From: Achromobacter aegrifaciens
Lineage (GTDB): Bacteria; Pseudomonadota; Gammaproteobacteria; Burkholderiales; Burkholderiaceae_B
Direction: 5' to 3'
Length of the DNA stretch: 64,000 nucleotides
NCBI RefSeq assembly: GCF_902859735.1
Contig: NZ_CADIJY010000010.1
Coordinates: forward strand, 62,001 to 126,000
The notes under the pieces are model-generated. The model was not told the origin of the DNA, did not search any database, and worked only from the letters and a program-made list of their open reading frames with translations. Shown piece after piece: positions 1 to 8,076 of this stretch. Numbering within the stretch: position 1 is the stretch's first letter; each line of letters starts with the position of its first letter. The translations under genes and the position numbers were made by a program.

Positions 1-347
1 TCTGGCTGTTCGAGTCTTCGGTGTGGTTCTTCAACGCCGACGCCTTCCGCCGGCGTGCGCGCGAGGTCATCGAGCAGGCAGGCGACGTGCGCTGGTTCGT
101 GCTGGACGCCGAAGCCATGACCCAGGCAGACGCCGACGCGGTCGAGGCGCTGTATGAACTGAAGCATGTGCTGGACGAGCGCGGCATCGCGCTGCTGGTG
201 GCGGGCGGACACGGCCAGTTCCGCACCGCGCTGGAGCGCTCCGGCCTGGTCAAGAAGATCGGCCGCGACAAGATCTTCGGCAGCCCCGAGCAGGCCGTGG
301 AAGCGATCGAACGCTGGCGCCAGGCGCCGCCCGCGGCGCTGGGCTAA
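1..347 (+). CDS. SulP-family anion transporter, C-terminal STAS domain (5' truncated by window)
   Basis: The reading frame is open from the first bases and ends at TAA 345-347, so only the last ~115 residues of a larger gene are present. The segment reads as a cytoplasmic STAS domain: the strand-helix run VLDAEAMTQADADAVEAL corresponds to the DAEAMTDIDxTA motif that follows the membrane domain of SulP sulfate/bicarbonate/anion transporters. It continues with the 'ERGIALLVAGGHGQFRTALE' type helix and an ERSGL element. The transport domain itself lies outside the window, so the transported anion cannot be judged. It converges on fabI, with a hairpin between them. Confidence 0.8.
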   Translation, partial: WLFESSVWFFNADAFRRRAREVIEQAGDVRWFVLDAEAMTQADADAVEALYELKHVLDERGIALLVAGGHGQFRTALERSGLVKKIGRDKIFGSPEQAVEAIERWRQAPPAALG

Positions 348-368
348 GGCGCCCCGGCTGGGCGCCTT
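346..368. terminator. Convergent hairpin between SulP gene and fabI
   Basis: AAGGCGCC (346-353) and GGCGCCTT (361-368) form a perfect 8-bp stem around a 7-nt loop. It overlaps the stop codon of the SulP gene and lies 3 bp beyond the fabI stop. Only two T residues follow on either strand, so it would be a weak bidirectional terminator. Confidence 0.45.
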
Positions 369-371
369 GGC

Positions 372-1145
372 TTAATCGATGATGTGGTAGCCGCCGTCGA
401 TGTATATCGTCTGCCCCGTCATGCGGCGGGCGGCGTCGGTGGCGAGCCAGGCGGTGGCTTCGCCCACGTCGTCGATGGACACCAGGCTGCGCGCGGGAGC
501 CTTGGACTGGGCGCGGTCCAGCAGCGTATCGAATTCGGCGATGCCCGAGGCGGCGCGCGTCTTCAGCGGCCCTGGTGATATCGCGTGCACGCGTATGCCC
601 TGCGGGCCCAGTTCCGCCGCCAGGTAGCGGGTGGCGGACTCCAGCGCGGCCTTTACCGGCCCCATCATGTTGTAGTGCTCGACCACCATCTGCGACCCGT
701 AGTAGCTCATGCAGAACAACGCGCCGCCGTTGCGCATCAGCGGCTCGGCCAGCTTGGCCATGCGGATGAAGGACCAGCAGGACACGTCCATGGCCTGCAA
801 AAAGCCCTCGCGCGAGCAGTCGGTCACGCGGCCATGCAGGTCGTCGCGCGGGGCGAAGGCGATGGAATGCAGCACGAAATCCAGCTGGCCCCATTCGGCG
901 GCGACGCTGTCGAACACGGCTTCGAGCTGGCCTTCGCGCATCAGGTCCAGCGGCAAGAGCAGCGGCGCCTCCACCTGGCGGGCCAGTGGCTCCACATGGC
1001 GCAGGGCCTTGTCGTTCAGGTAGGTCACGGCCAGCTCCGCGCCCAGGGCGTGGAAGGCCTTGGCGCAGCCCCAGGCGATCGAATCCGCATTCGCGATGCC
1101 CGTCACCAGGCCGCGCTTGCCCGCCAGCGGCAGCAGCGCGCTCAT
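372..1145 (-). CDS. fabI: Enoyl-[acyl-carrier-protein] reductase (NADH), FabI type
   Basis: This 257-residue short-chain dehydrogenase reduces trans-2-enoyl-ACP in the last step of each fatty-acid elongation cycle. The FabI-type nucleotide motif GIANADSIAWG is at residues 16-26. The catalytic Tyr-x6-Lys pair is Y158/K165 in YNMMGPVK, and the protein ends with the TGQTIYIDGGYHI strand. The length matches FabI (about 260). It is the last gene of a four-gene minus-strand operon; its ATG overlaps the ackA stop as ATGA. Its position behind pta/ackA rather than with the fab genes suggests a second, condition-specific copy, which is an inference. NADH oxidation by FabI would fit a redox-balancing role under low oxygen. 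Confidence 0.88.
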   Translation of the reverse strand: MSALLPLAGKRGLVTGIANADSIAWGCAKAFHALGAELAVTYLNDKALRHVEPLARQVEAPLLLPLDLMREGQLEAVFDSVAAEWGQLDFVLHSIAFAPRDDLHGRVTDCSREGFLQAMDVSCWSFIRMAKLAEPLMRNGGALFCMSYYGSQMVVEHYNMMGPVKAALESATRYLAAELGPQGIRVHAISPGPLKTRAASGIAEFDTLLDRAQSKAPARSLVSIDDVGEATAWLATDAARRMTGQTIYIDGGYHIID

Positions 1146-2326
1146 CGCTGCCTCACCAGTTCCAGCGTGTGCTGGGCGATGATCAGTTCTTCGTTGGTGC
1201 GCACCACGTAGACGCCGATGCGGCTGTCGTCGGCCGAGATGCGGGGGCCATGGCGGGCGTTGCGTTCGGGGTCCAGCTTGATGCCCAGCCAGCCCCAGTG
1301 CTCGCTGATGGCCTGGCGGATCTCGGCGGAATTCTCGCCCACGCCGGCGGTGAAGACGATGCCGTCCACGCCGTTCATGGCGCAGGCCAGGCCTATCATG
1401 CCCTCGGCCACGCGCCAGGCGAAGTACTGCAGCGCCAGCTTGGCCGAGGGCGCGTCGCTGGCCAGCAGTTCGCGCATGTCGTTGCTGATGCCGGACAGGC
1501 CCTTCATGCCGCAGTCGTGATAGAGCAGGTGCTCGATCTCGTCATGGGTCATGCCGCGTTCCATCATCCACAGCACCACGCCCGGATCCAGGCGGCCGGG
1601 GCGGGTGCCCATGGGCAGGCCTTCCAGCGCGGTGAAGCCCATGGTGCTGTCCACGCTCTTGCCGTGATGCATGGCGCAGGCGGAAACGCCCGAGCCCAGA
1701 TGGGCCGCAATGATCTTGCCGTCGGCGATGTCCGGCAGCGCTTTCTTCAGGCGCTGCGCGATGTACTCGTAGGACAGGCCATGGAAGCCGTAGCGGCGCA
1801 CGCCTTCCTGGTACAGCCGTTCCGGCAGCGCGTAGCGGTCGGCCACGTCGGAGTGGCTGCGGTGGAACGCGGTGTCGAAGCAGGCGACCTGCGGAATCCA
1901 GGGCCGGCGCTCGCGGATCACGCGGATGGGCGCCAGGTTGTTCGGCTGGTGCAGCGGCGCCAGCGGCGTGAAGGTGTCGAGCTTGGCCAGGATGGCGTCG
2001 TCGATCAGCACCGGCTCGGACAGCTCGGGGCCGCCGTGCACCACGCGGTGGCCTACCGCCAGCGGGGCGCCGCCCAGGTGGCCGCTGAGCCAGGTGCCGA
2101 CGACTTCCTGGCCGTTGGGCACGTCGGGCGCGTGGCTGGGCGCGATTTCGCGTTCGACCAGGGTCTGGCCGGCGGCGTCGCGCACCTTCAGCTTCGGGTG
2201 CGAGGTGCCTATGCCTTCGAGCTGGCCGCCCAGGCGCGGGGCCAGCTCCTGCGCCCCGTCGATGTCGTACAGGTAGAACTTGATGCTGGAACTGCCGGCG
2301 TTGATGACGAGGATGGTGTCGGTCAT
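1142..2326 (-). CDS. ackA: Acetate kinase
   Basis: This 394-residue acetate/propionate kinase interconverts acetyl phosphate + ADP and acetate + ATP in the cytoplasm. The family signatures are clear: NAGSSSIKF at residues 9-17, HRVVHGG, FDTAFH, RRYGFHGLS, the AHLGSGVS nucleotide loop, MGTRPGRLDPG, and FTAGVGENSAEIR near the C-terminus. The length is normal (about 400). It sits between the pta-like gene (31-bp gap) and fabI (4-bp overlap), forming the phosphotransacetylase-acetate kinase pair that yields ATP from acetyl-CoA. Regulation is probably from the promoter upstream of the DUF3141 gene, where an FNR-type box is visible. Confidence 0.95.
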   Translation of the reverse strand: MTDTILVINAGSSSIKFYLYDIDGAQELAPRLGGQLEGIGTSHPKLKVRDAAGQTLVEREIAPSHAPDVPNGQEVVGTWLSGHLGGAPLAVGHRVVHGGPELSEPVLIDDAILAKLDTFTPLAPLHQPNNLAPIRVIRERRPWIPQVACFDTAFHRSHSDVADRYALPERLYQEGVRRYGFHGLSYEYIAQRLKKALPDIADGKIIAAHLGSGVSACAMHHGKSVDSTMGFTALEGLPMGTRPGRLDPGVVLWMMERGMTHDEIEHLLYHDCGMKGLSGISNDMRELLASDAPSAKLALQYFAWRVAEGMIGLACAMNGVDGIVFTAGVGENSAEIRQAISEHWGWLGIKLDPERNARHGPRISADDSRIGVYVVRTNEELIIAQHTLELVRQR

Positions 2327-2357
2327 GGCGCTGTGATTCCGGATTCCGAGGGGCGCT

Positions 2358-3302
2358 TCAAGCGAGCGGGCGGGCCTGTTGCTGGGCCAGGTGGTGGGCG
2401 TAGATGGCGGCTACCGCGCAGGACGCGAGGCGCGAGCGTGGGCTGTCGGCGCGGCTGGTCAGGATGATGGGCACGCGCGCGCCCAGCACGATGCCGGCTG
2501 CCTCGGCATTGGCCAGGAAGGTCAGGTTCTTGGCCAGCATGTTGCCGGCTTCCAGGTCGGGCACCACCAGCACCTGGGCCACGCCGGCCACCGGCGAGCG
2601 TATGCCCTTGATGCGCGCGGCGTCGGGGCTGATGGCGTTGTCCAGCGCCAGCGGGCCGTCCAGCAGGCCGCCCTCGATCTGGCCGCGGTCGGCCATCTTG
2701 CACAGCGCCGCGGCTTCGATGGTGCTGGGGATGCTGGGGTTGACCTGTTCGACCGCCGACAGGATCGCCACGCGCGGCTCGCCGAGGCCCAGGCCGTGGT
2801 GCAGGTCGATCACGTTGCGGATGATGTCGGCCTTGGTTTCCAGGTCGGGAAAGATGTTGATCGCCGCATCGGTGATGAAGAGCGGTTCGGCGTAGGTCGG
2901 CACTTCCATGATGAAGACGTGGCTGATGCGCCGGCTGCTGCGCAGCCCGGTGTTGCGCGCCACCACTTCGTGCATGAGTTCGTCCGTGTGCAGGCTGCCC
3001 TTCATCAGCAGTTCGGCTTCGCCGCTGCGCACCAGGGCGACCGCGCATTCGGCTGCCGCGTGGCTGTGCGGCGCGTCGACGATGCGCGCATCGCCCAGGT
3101 CGAACTTGTGCTCGGCAGCGACGGCGCGGATCTTCTGCTCGGGGCCCACCAGGATGGGCTTGAGCAGGCCCAGGTCGCGGGCTTCGAGCGCGGCCGACAG
3201 CGAGGGTTCGTCGCAGGGGTGGGCGATGGCGCAATGCGCCGGCGCCAGCGTCTGCGCGCGCGCGATGAGCCTGTCGTAGTGGGAGGTGGGAGGCAGCGTC
3301 AT
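2358..3302 (-). CDS. Short-form phosphate acetyl/butyryltransferase
   Basis: This 314-residue protein of the PTA/PTB family transfers an acyl group between CoA and phosphate, supplying acyl phosphate to the adjacent acetate kinase. Visible family elements are LLMKGSLHTDELM, RRISHVFIMEVPTY, the NIFPDLETKADIIRN block, and NPSIPSTIEA. The C-terminal block LDNAISPDAARIKG followed by AGNMLAKNL is characteristic. It lacks the long N-terminal domains of E. coli Pta (over 700 residues) and resembles the catalytic domain of MaoC-Pta fusions or Ptb. Acetyl versus butyryl preference cannot be read from the sequence. Its ATG overlaps the DUF3141 stop as ATGA, so the genes are translationally coupled. Confidence 0.85.
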   Translation of the reverse strand: MTLPPTSHYDRLIARAQTLAPAHCAIAHPCDEPSLSAALEARDLGLLKPILVGPEQKIRAVAAEHKFDLGDARIVDAPHSHAAAECAVALVRSGEAELLMKGSLHTDELMHEVVARNTGLRSSRRISHVFIMEVPTYAEPLFITDAAINIFPDLETKADIIRNVIDLHHGLGLGEPRVAILSAVEQVNPSIPSTIEAAALCKMADRGQIEGGLLDGPLALDNAISPDAARIKGIRSPVAGVAQVLVVPDLEAGNMLAKNLTFLANAEAAGIVLGARVPIILTSRADSPRSRLASCAVAAIYAHHLAQQQARPLA

Positions 3303-5680
3303 GCGGATTTCGCCTTGGCGGATTTGCGCGCGGGACGCGCGGCGGGTTTGGCGGAGGCGCTACGCTTCTTGGCGCGCACCGGGACGGCAGGCTCGGCCGC
3401 GGCCGAGGCCGCTTCGGGCCTGGCCGCCGCAGCGCGCACCGATTTGCGCGCAACGGTCGCCGTTTTCCTGGGCGCCGGCTGTTGAGCCTCCTCACGCTTC
3501 TGCGCACGGCGTTCGGCGTACTCGAAGATGCGTTCCATTTCGTCCAGGCTGATGCGGGCGGCCTCGCTCAGGGGCTCGGCGGCTTCCAGCACATGCTTCA
3601 TGGTGTCCAGCGTTTCGCGGATTGCGGCGGCGGGCGCGTTGTCCAGCAGGTGCGGTATGGCCTGGATGGCGCCGGCGGCGTCCAGGGTCATCATCAAAGC
3701 CTGGTCGCGGATGATGTCCTTGAATTCCTGCAACGACAGCGCGGTGTCCGATTCGGCGCGCATCTTGCGGATCAGCGCGTAGCTGCGTTCGTCCAGGCCG
3801 CCTTCGGCGCCCGACACATACAGCAGCATGCGGATCGCGGCAACGCGCAGGCCGCCTTCCAGCATCAGCGAACGCAACTCGGCGGCGCGCTCTTCCATGA
3901 AGCGGCGGTGCTCGGGCGACACGCCCGGATGCTTGCGCGGCGGGCCGGAGCGCGCGCCCAGGCCGGCCAGGTCCTGCACCAGCGGCGAACCGTAAACGCC
4001 CATGAAGGTGCGTTCGTCGGCGGAATCGCGCAGTTCCTGCCAGATGTTCAGGCTGGTCTCGATCAGGTTCGAGAACATTTCCTGGGCCATCAGGAAGGGG
4101 TTGTCGGCCGACACCGGCTGGCGGTGTTCGCGCACCTGTTCGGCGACTTGGGCAATCGGCGCGATGGCCGGATTGCGGTCGGAGATCAGTTCATAGGGCA
4201 GGCGCAGCGGATGCAGGCGCTGCGACCATTCCGCCGATTGCGGCGTCACCAGGGCGCGCAGCCAGGGTTGCACGAAGCTGCGGTACATGCCCAGGTTGAT
4301 GTCGGAAATGCGGGCGACGGCGGCGAAGCGGCGGTCGTCCTCTTCGTTGCGCTCGACGATGGCGCGCACGTCATCCAGCGTGCGCTGCTCGAATGACAGC
4401 ACGTAGTTGCCATAGGCCAGGTCGGCGTTCGGCGTGTCGGGCGTCTTGTCTGCGATCTCCGCCTGGTAGATGCCCGGCGGCAGCACGTCGATCATGTCGA
4501 TGTTGGACGTGAATTCCTGGTGCTCCTTGCGCGCCACGCTGCCGGACACGAAGATGCCCAGATGGCCGATGCTTTCGTGCACCGCATAGACGATGGTCTG
4601 GCCGTGCGCCAGCACTTCGGATTCGTCCTGGTACAGATCGGGGATCCAGCCCAGCGCCTGCGGCGGGGGCGTGATGTTGTCGCCCTTGGAGCAGAACACC
4701 ACGATGGGCGAGCGGATGTTGCGCAGGTCGATGCGGATGCCGTCCGAGGTCACCAGGCCGGCGGTGGCCAGGCGGTTGCCGACGAACAGGTTGTCGACGA
4801 TGTACTGGATTTCCGGGCCGTTCAGGAAGACGTGGCCGCCCCACCATTTTTCGAAGCTGAGGTAGCGCTTGGCCTCGGTGTCGACGTTGGAGTACAGGTT
4901 GTACTGCTTGGACCACAGGGTGTTGGCCGGATTCAGGTTCTCGAAGTTCTGCACCAGCCAGGCGCCATCGAACTTGCCGTCGCCCAGGTCGCTGGTCAGG
5001 GCGGTGAGCCAGCTGCCGCCCAGCAGGCCGCCGGCATAGCGCATGGGATTCATGCCGCGCCAGCCCGCCCAGTAGGACAGCGGCGCGCCCGCCACGATGA
5101 TGGGGCCGAACAGTTCGGGACGGACCGCGGCGGTCATCATGATCTGCCAGCCGGCCTGGCAATTGGCGACCACCACCGGCTTGCCTTCGGCGTTGGGGTG
5201 CAGCGCGATGATCTCTTCCAGGAAGCGCGCCTCGGCCATCATCACGTCCTCGACGGTCTGGGTCGGCATGGGCTGCGGCAGGAAGGTGGCGAAGTAGCAG
5301 GGGTGGCCGGCGCGCAGCGCCACGCCGATCTCGCTTTCAGGCTTGAAGCCGCCGATGCCGGGGCCGTGCCCGGCGCGCGGATCGACCACCAGGAAGGGCC
5401 GTTTGATGGGGTCGGTTTCCACGCCTTCCGGCGGCTTGATGCGCAGCAGGCCGTAATTGACGGGGCGCGGCAGACAGCGGCCGTCCATGACCAGTTCGGA
5501 CTCCATGCTAAGCACGTTGGGCGCGCGCTTGGCCATGTGCTCGTGGTACTGGTTGCCACGCTGGCGCATCACATCGGCGTACAGCACGCCGCGCTGCCAG
5601 GCGTCCACCGCGTATTCGTAGGCGGCAGTCCAGGGGTTGAAGGGCGGGGCGGGTACGCGATCGTTGCCAGATCCGGCCAT
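3299..5680 (-). CDS. DUF3141 alpha/beta-hydrolase-like protein with lysine/alanine-rich tail
   Basis: This 793-residue protein leads the operon; an AGGAG sits 6 nt before ATG 5680. The N-terminal half is an alpha/beta-hydrolase-like domain related to PHA synthases: residues 94-110 read KRPFLVVDPRAGHGPG, and the nucleophile-elbow position is occupied by cysteine, C174 in ANCQAGW, as in the GxCxGG box of PhaC. A later segment contains GDNITPPPQALGW and HESIGHLGIFVSG, compatible with the acid and histidine of a triad. From about residue 725 onward the protein is a low-complexity Lys/Ala/Pro tail resembling phasin PhaF or histone-H1-like tails. The exact function is unknown. The family and the tail suggest a link to polyhydroxyalkanoate granules, which is an inference. 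Confidence 0.8.
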   Translation of the reverse strand: MAGSGNDRVPAPPFNPWTAAYEYAVDAWQRGVLYADVMRQRGNQYHEHMAKRAPNVLSMESELVMDGRCLPRPVNYGLLRIKPPEGVETDPIKRPFLVVDPRAGHGPGIGGFKPESEIGVALRAGHPCYFATFLPQPMPTQTVEDVMMAEARFLEEIIALHPNAEGKPVVVANCQAGWQIMMTAAVRPELFGPIIVAGAPLSYWAGWRGMNPMRYAGGLLGGSWLTALTSDLGDGKFDGAWLVQNFENLNPANTLWSKQYNLYSNVDTEAKRYLSFEKWWGGHVFLNGPEIQYIVDNLFVGNRLATAGLVTSDGIRIDLRNIRSPIVVFCSKGDNITPPPQALGWIPDLYQDESEVLAHGQTIVYAVHESIGHLGIFVSGSVARKEHQEFTSNIDMIDVLPPGIYQAEIADKTPDTPNADLAYGNYVLSFEQRTLDDVRAIVERNEEDDRRFAAVARISDINLGMYRSFVQPWLRALVTPQSAEWSQRLHPLRLPYELISDRNPAIAPIAQVAEQVREHRQPVSADNPFLMAQEMFSNLIETSLNIWQELRDSADERTFMGVYGSPLVQDLAGLGARSGPPRKHPGVSPEHRRFMEERAAELRSLMLEGGLRVAAIRMLLYVSGAEGGLDERSYALIRKMRAESDTALSLQEFKDIIRDQALMMTLDAAGAIQAIPHLLDNAPAAAIRETLDTMKHVLEAAEPLSEAARISLDEMERIFEYAERRAQKREEAQQPAPRKTATVARKSVRAAAARPEAASAAAEPAVPVRAKKRSASAKPAARPARKSAKAKSA

Positions 5681-5770
5681 GGCGATCTCCTGTAGGTTGC
5701 TTGCGGCGGCGGGCCGCCGCGCCGATTCAGAGTGGAACCGGCCGAGTTGACCTCCCCATTACACCGCAAC

Positions 5771-5791
5771 TGATGTTGCGGTGCAACATCA
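5771..5791. promoter_or_regulatory. Perfect palindrome upstream of the DUF3141 operon
   Basis: TGATGTTGC (5771-5779) and GCAACATCA (5783-5791) are perfect 9-bp arms around GGT. The palindrome lies 6 bp from the FNR-type box and about 90 bp upstream of the first gene, so it is a good operator candidate. The TTGC/GCAA core recalls PhaR-type operators of betaproteobacteria (from memory), which would fit the PHA-like first gene. A stem-loop in RNA is the alternative. Confidence 0.5.
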
Positions 5792-5797
5792 AGCGTC

Positions 5798-5811
5798 TTG
5801 ATGCAGGTCAA
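5798..5811 (-). promoter_or_regulatory. FNR/ANR-type box
   Basis: Read on the minus strand the site is TTGACCTGCATCAA, matching the FNR/ANR consensus TTGATnnnnATCAA at nine of ten positions. It lies about 118 bp upstream of the start of the DUF3141-pta-ackA-fabI operon and is oriented toward it. No strong -10 element could be picked out. An oxygen-responsive acetyl phosphate/acetate pathway is biologically sensible. Confidence 0.65.
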
Positions 5812-5862
5812 GCAGTGGCCGATATATCCGTCCCCTTTAGGACTGGTCAGCCGGGCAGCGGT

Positions 5863-6258
5863 TCAGTCAGGGTCGTGGCACACCGCTTCGATGCGGTTGC
5901 CGGAAGGGTCCAGCAGGAAGGCCGCGTAATACTGCGGGTGGTAGTGCTCGCGCAAGCCCGGGGTGCCGTCGTCGCGTCCGCCGTGGGCCATGCCGGCGGC
6001 ATGGAAAGCGTCGACGGCGGCGCGGCTGGGCGCCTTGAAGCACCAGTGCCGGCGCGCCGCGGGGACGGCTGCGTCATCGGCGAACACGGAGAGATAGCTG
6101 TGCTGGCTGCTGCCTGCCCGGCAGCGCTCGCCGTAGCCTAGCGCGTCGGGGCGGTCATAGACCTTGGCCGCGCCCAAGGCCTGCATGACGGCGTCATAGA
6201 AGGGGCGGGCGGCGTCCAGGCGGGAAACGGTGATGGAGACGTGATCCAGCAGTTGCAT
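5863..6258 (-). CDS. VOC-family (glyoxalase/dioxygenase fold) protein
   Basis: This 131-residue protein starts at ATG 6258, giving MQLLDHVSITVSRLDAARPFYD. That opening is the classic first beta-alpha-beta-beta-beta module of the vicinal oxygen chelate fold. The second module ends in HYHPQYYAAFLLDPSGNRIEAVCH, with the usual DPxGN turn and a terminal glutamate at a metal-ligand position. Likely metal ligands are H6, one in the centre and E near the C-terminus. The substrate is unknown. It lies 17 bp downstream of the YfcF-type GST gene on the same strand, so the two probably form one unit. Confidence 0.75.
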   Translation of the reverse strand: MQLLDHVSITVSRLDAARPFYDAVMQALGAAKVYDRPDALGYGERCRAGSSQHSYLSVFADDAAVPAARRHWCFKAPSRAAVDAFHAAGMAHGGRDDGTPGLREHYHPQYYAAFLLDPSGNRIEAVCHDPD

Positions 6259-6275
6259 CGCGGCTCCCGGGCGGT

Positions 6276-6911
6276 TCAGGCGCGCGCGGCGGCGTTGTGC
6301 TCCAGCCATTTCTGGACGGAGGGGCGCTGCCACTGGGCGTCGGCGTAGGCGCGCAGGGCGTCGGGCAGGTCGTCCTGGAACAAGCGCTTGATCATGACCG
6401 CGAGGTCGGTATCGGCGATGCACCATTCATCGAACAGCGAGGTCCGGTCCGCGCCCAGCAGATGGGCGCCCACGTGGATGAGCTTGGCCGCGGCGGCATG
6501 GGCGGCGTCCGACAACGGCAGGCCGGCGGCGCCGTAGAACACGGTTTCCGTGGGGCGTTCCTGACGCAGCGCTCCCAGGTCGCTGCGCAGCCAGGCCTGC
6601 AGTTGGCGGGCGCGGGCGCGCTGGCGCAGGTCGCGCGGATACAGCGCCGGGTGCTCGGGGGCGGGGAAGGCGTCTTCCAGGTATTCGGTGATGGCGCTGG
6701 ATTCGGTCAGGCTGAAATCCGCGTGGGTCAATGCCGGCACCCGCGAGGTCAGCGCGCGGCTTTGGTAGGGCTGCATGCGCTGCTCGCCCGCTTCCAGATC
6801 GATGGGGCGCACCTCGAACGGCAGCTGTTTTTCAGTCAGCGCCACATAGGCCGACATGGCGTAGGGGCTGAGGAACAGGGAATCGACGAATAGCGTAAGC
6901 GGGGCGCCCAA
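6276..6911 (-). CDS. yfcF: Glutathione S-transferase, YfcF type
   Basis: This 211-residue GST has an N-terminal thioredoxin-fold glutathione site and an all-alpha C-terminal domain. It closely follows E. coli YfcF. Matching segments include FLSPYAMSAYVALTEKQLPF, the ESSAITEYLED glutathione loop, RARARQLQAWLRSDL, RPTETVFYGA and EWCIADTDLAVMI. The start is TTG 6911, supported by GGAGA seven bases upstream; there is no in-frame ATG near. YfcF-type enzymes show glutathione-dependent peroxidase/disulfide activity. It is probably cotranscribed with the VOC gene. Confidence 0.85.
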   Translation of the reverse strand: MGAPLTLFVDSLFLSPYAMSAYVALTEKQLPFEVRPIDLEAGEQRMQPYQSRALTSRVPALTHADFSLTESSAITEYLEDAFPAPEHPALYPRDLRQRARARQLQAWLRSDLGALRQERPTETVFYGAAGLPLSDAAHAAAAKLIHVGAHLLGADRTSLFDEWCIADTDLAVMIKRLFQDDLPDALRAYADAQWQRPSVQKWLEHNAAARA

Positions 6912-7015
6912 AATCTAGTCTCCGGTTTGACGGGTAACGGCATGTGCCGCGGCGGCGGGCCGCGGATACGTCAAAGCGTAACGCATCTGCGGCCGGGCTG
7001 TCGCGCCGGGGGGCT

Positions 7016-7345
7016 TCAGTCGACGATGAAGAGCTTGGCGCCGGTCGCGGTGGATGAGCGGTGCGGTTCGGCCTGGTCGGCGACCTGGTAGCTCATGCCC
7101 GGCGTCAGCACGAATTGCCGGCCGTCTTCCAGCTCGGTGTGCAGTTCGCCTTCCAGACAGAACAGGATGTGGCCCTTGCTGCACCAGTGGTCGGCCAGGT
7201 AGCCGGCCGTGTACTCGACCATGCGCACGCGCAGGTCGCCGAACTGCCGGGTGCGCCAATAGGCCATGCCGGTCTCGCCAGCGTGTTCGGTGCGCTCGAC
7301 CTCGGACCAGTCGGTGGTGCCGAAGGGGATGTTGCTCATCTTCAT
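7016..7345 (-). CDS. Small cupin-fold protein (DHCW-motif type)
   Basis: This 109-residue single-domain cupin uses ATG 7345, with AGGA six bases upstream. The core reads GYLADHWCSKGHILFCLEGEL, corresponding to the DHxCxxGH signature of a small family of cupins. It is followed by ELEDGRQFVLTPGMSYQVAD, the second cupin motif. Metal binding is plausible through the two histidines of the first motif. No substrate is known. It stands alone between the YfcF-type gene (104 bp away) and the acetyltransferase gene, all on the minus strand. Confidence 0.7.
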   Translation of the reverse strand: MKMSNIPFGTTDWSEVERTEHAGETGMAYWRTRQFGDLRVRMVEYTAGYLADHWCSKGHILFCLEGELHTELEDGRQFVLTPGMSYQVADQAEPHRSSTATGAKLFIVD

Positions 7346-7398
7346 GGTGATTCCTGCGTTGTGACGCGGACGCAATGGCGTCCGCCAAAGAATGGAGA

Positions 7399-7890
7399 CT
7401 ACGCCAGCGCGGGCAGTTTCTTGTGCCAGAACATCGCGCGGCCGGTGGTTTCGTCCAGGGCATAGCCTTCGAAACCGAGCTTGCGGTACAGCCCCTGGGC
7501 GACCGCGTTGCCTTCCAGCACTTCCAGGGTGATCTTGCAGCAGCCCAGGTCACGCGCCCGCTCTTCCAGCGCCGACAGCAGGGCCTTGCCCACGCCGCGG
7601 CCCTGGAATTTTTCCGCGACGCCCAGGTCGTGCAGATTGAGCAGCGGGCGACAGGCGAAGGTGGAGAAGCCTTCGAGATAGACCGCGACGCCGGCGGCTT
7701 CGCCGTCGATGCGGGCCAGCAGCGCCCGCGCCGTCGGGCGGCGGGCCAGTTCGGCGATCAGGTTCTGCTGTGCGTAGGCGGGCAGGGGAGCGTTGCCCCC
7801 CATGGGGCCGCTGGCGTACTCGTTCAGCATGGCCAGCACCTGGCGGCCGTGTTCGGGATTGTTGAAGTCTGCGTCGATGATTTCCAGCAC
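7399..7890 (-). CDS. GNAT-family N-acetyltransferase
   Basis: This 163-residue acetyl-CoA-dependent acetyltransferase uses GTG 7890, preceded by AGGA at seven bases; an upstream extension lacks a ribosome-binding site. The GNAT core is clear: LLNLHDLGVAEKFQGRGVG, whose QGRGVG is the pyrophosphate loop (Q/RxxGxG/A), followed by GKALLSALEERARDLG and the ITLEVLEGNAVAQGLYRKLG strand. The last contains the catalytic-region N-x4-LY-KLGF motif. The acceptor is unknown. It is transcribed divergently from cbpA. Confidence 0.85.
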   Translation of the reverse strand: MLEIIDADFNNPEHGRQVLAMLNEYASGPMGGNAPLPAYAQQNLIAELARRPTARALLARIDGEAAGVAVYLEGFSTFACRPLLNLHDLGVAEKFQGRGVGKALLSALEERARDLGCCKITLEVLEGNAVAQGLYRKLGFEGYALDETTGRAMFWHKKLPALA

Positions 7891-8076
7891 GATCTGTTCC
7901 TGTGGGCCTGTCGTGGTCGGGGCTGGCGCATCCGGGCGCCAACCGGACATTATGCGCGATGCCCGACGCCTGACAAGGCGCATTGAAAAATCGCCCCATA
8001 ACCCCTATCTTCTTGATATCCCAGGCCGGACCCGGCGCAACCGGAAGCGGCCGCAACGCTTTGCCAAGGGCTGCAC

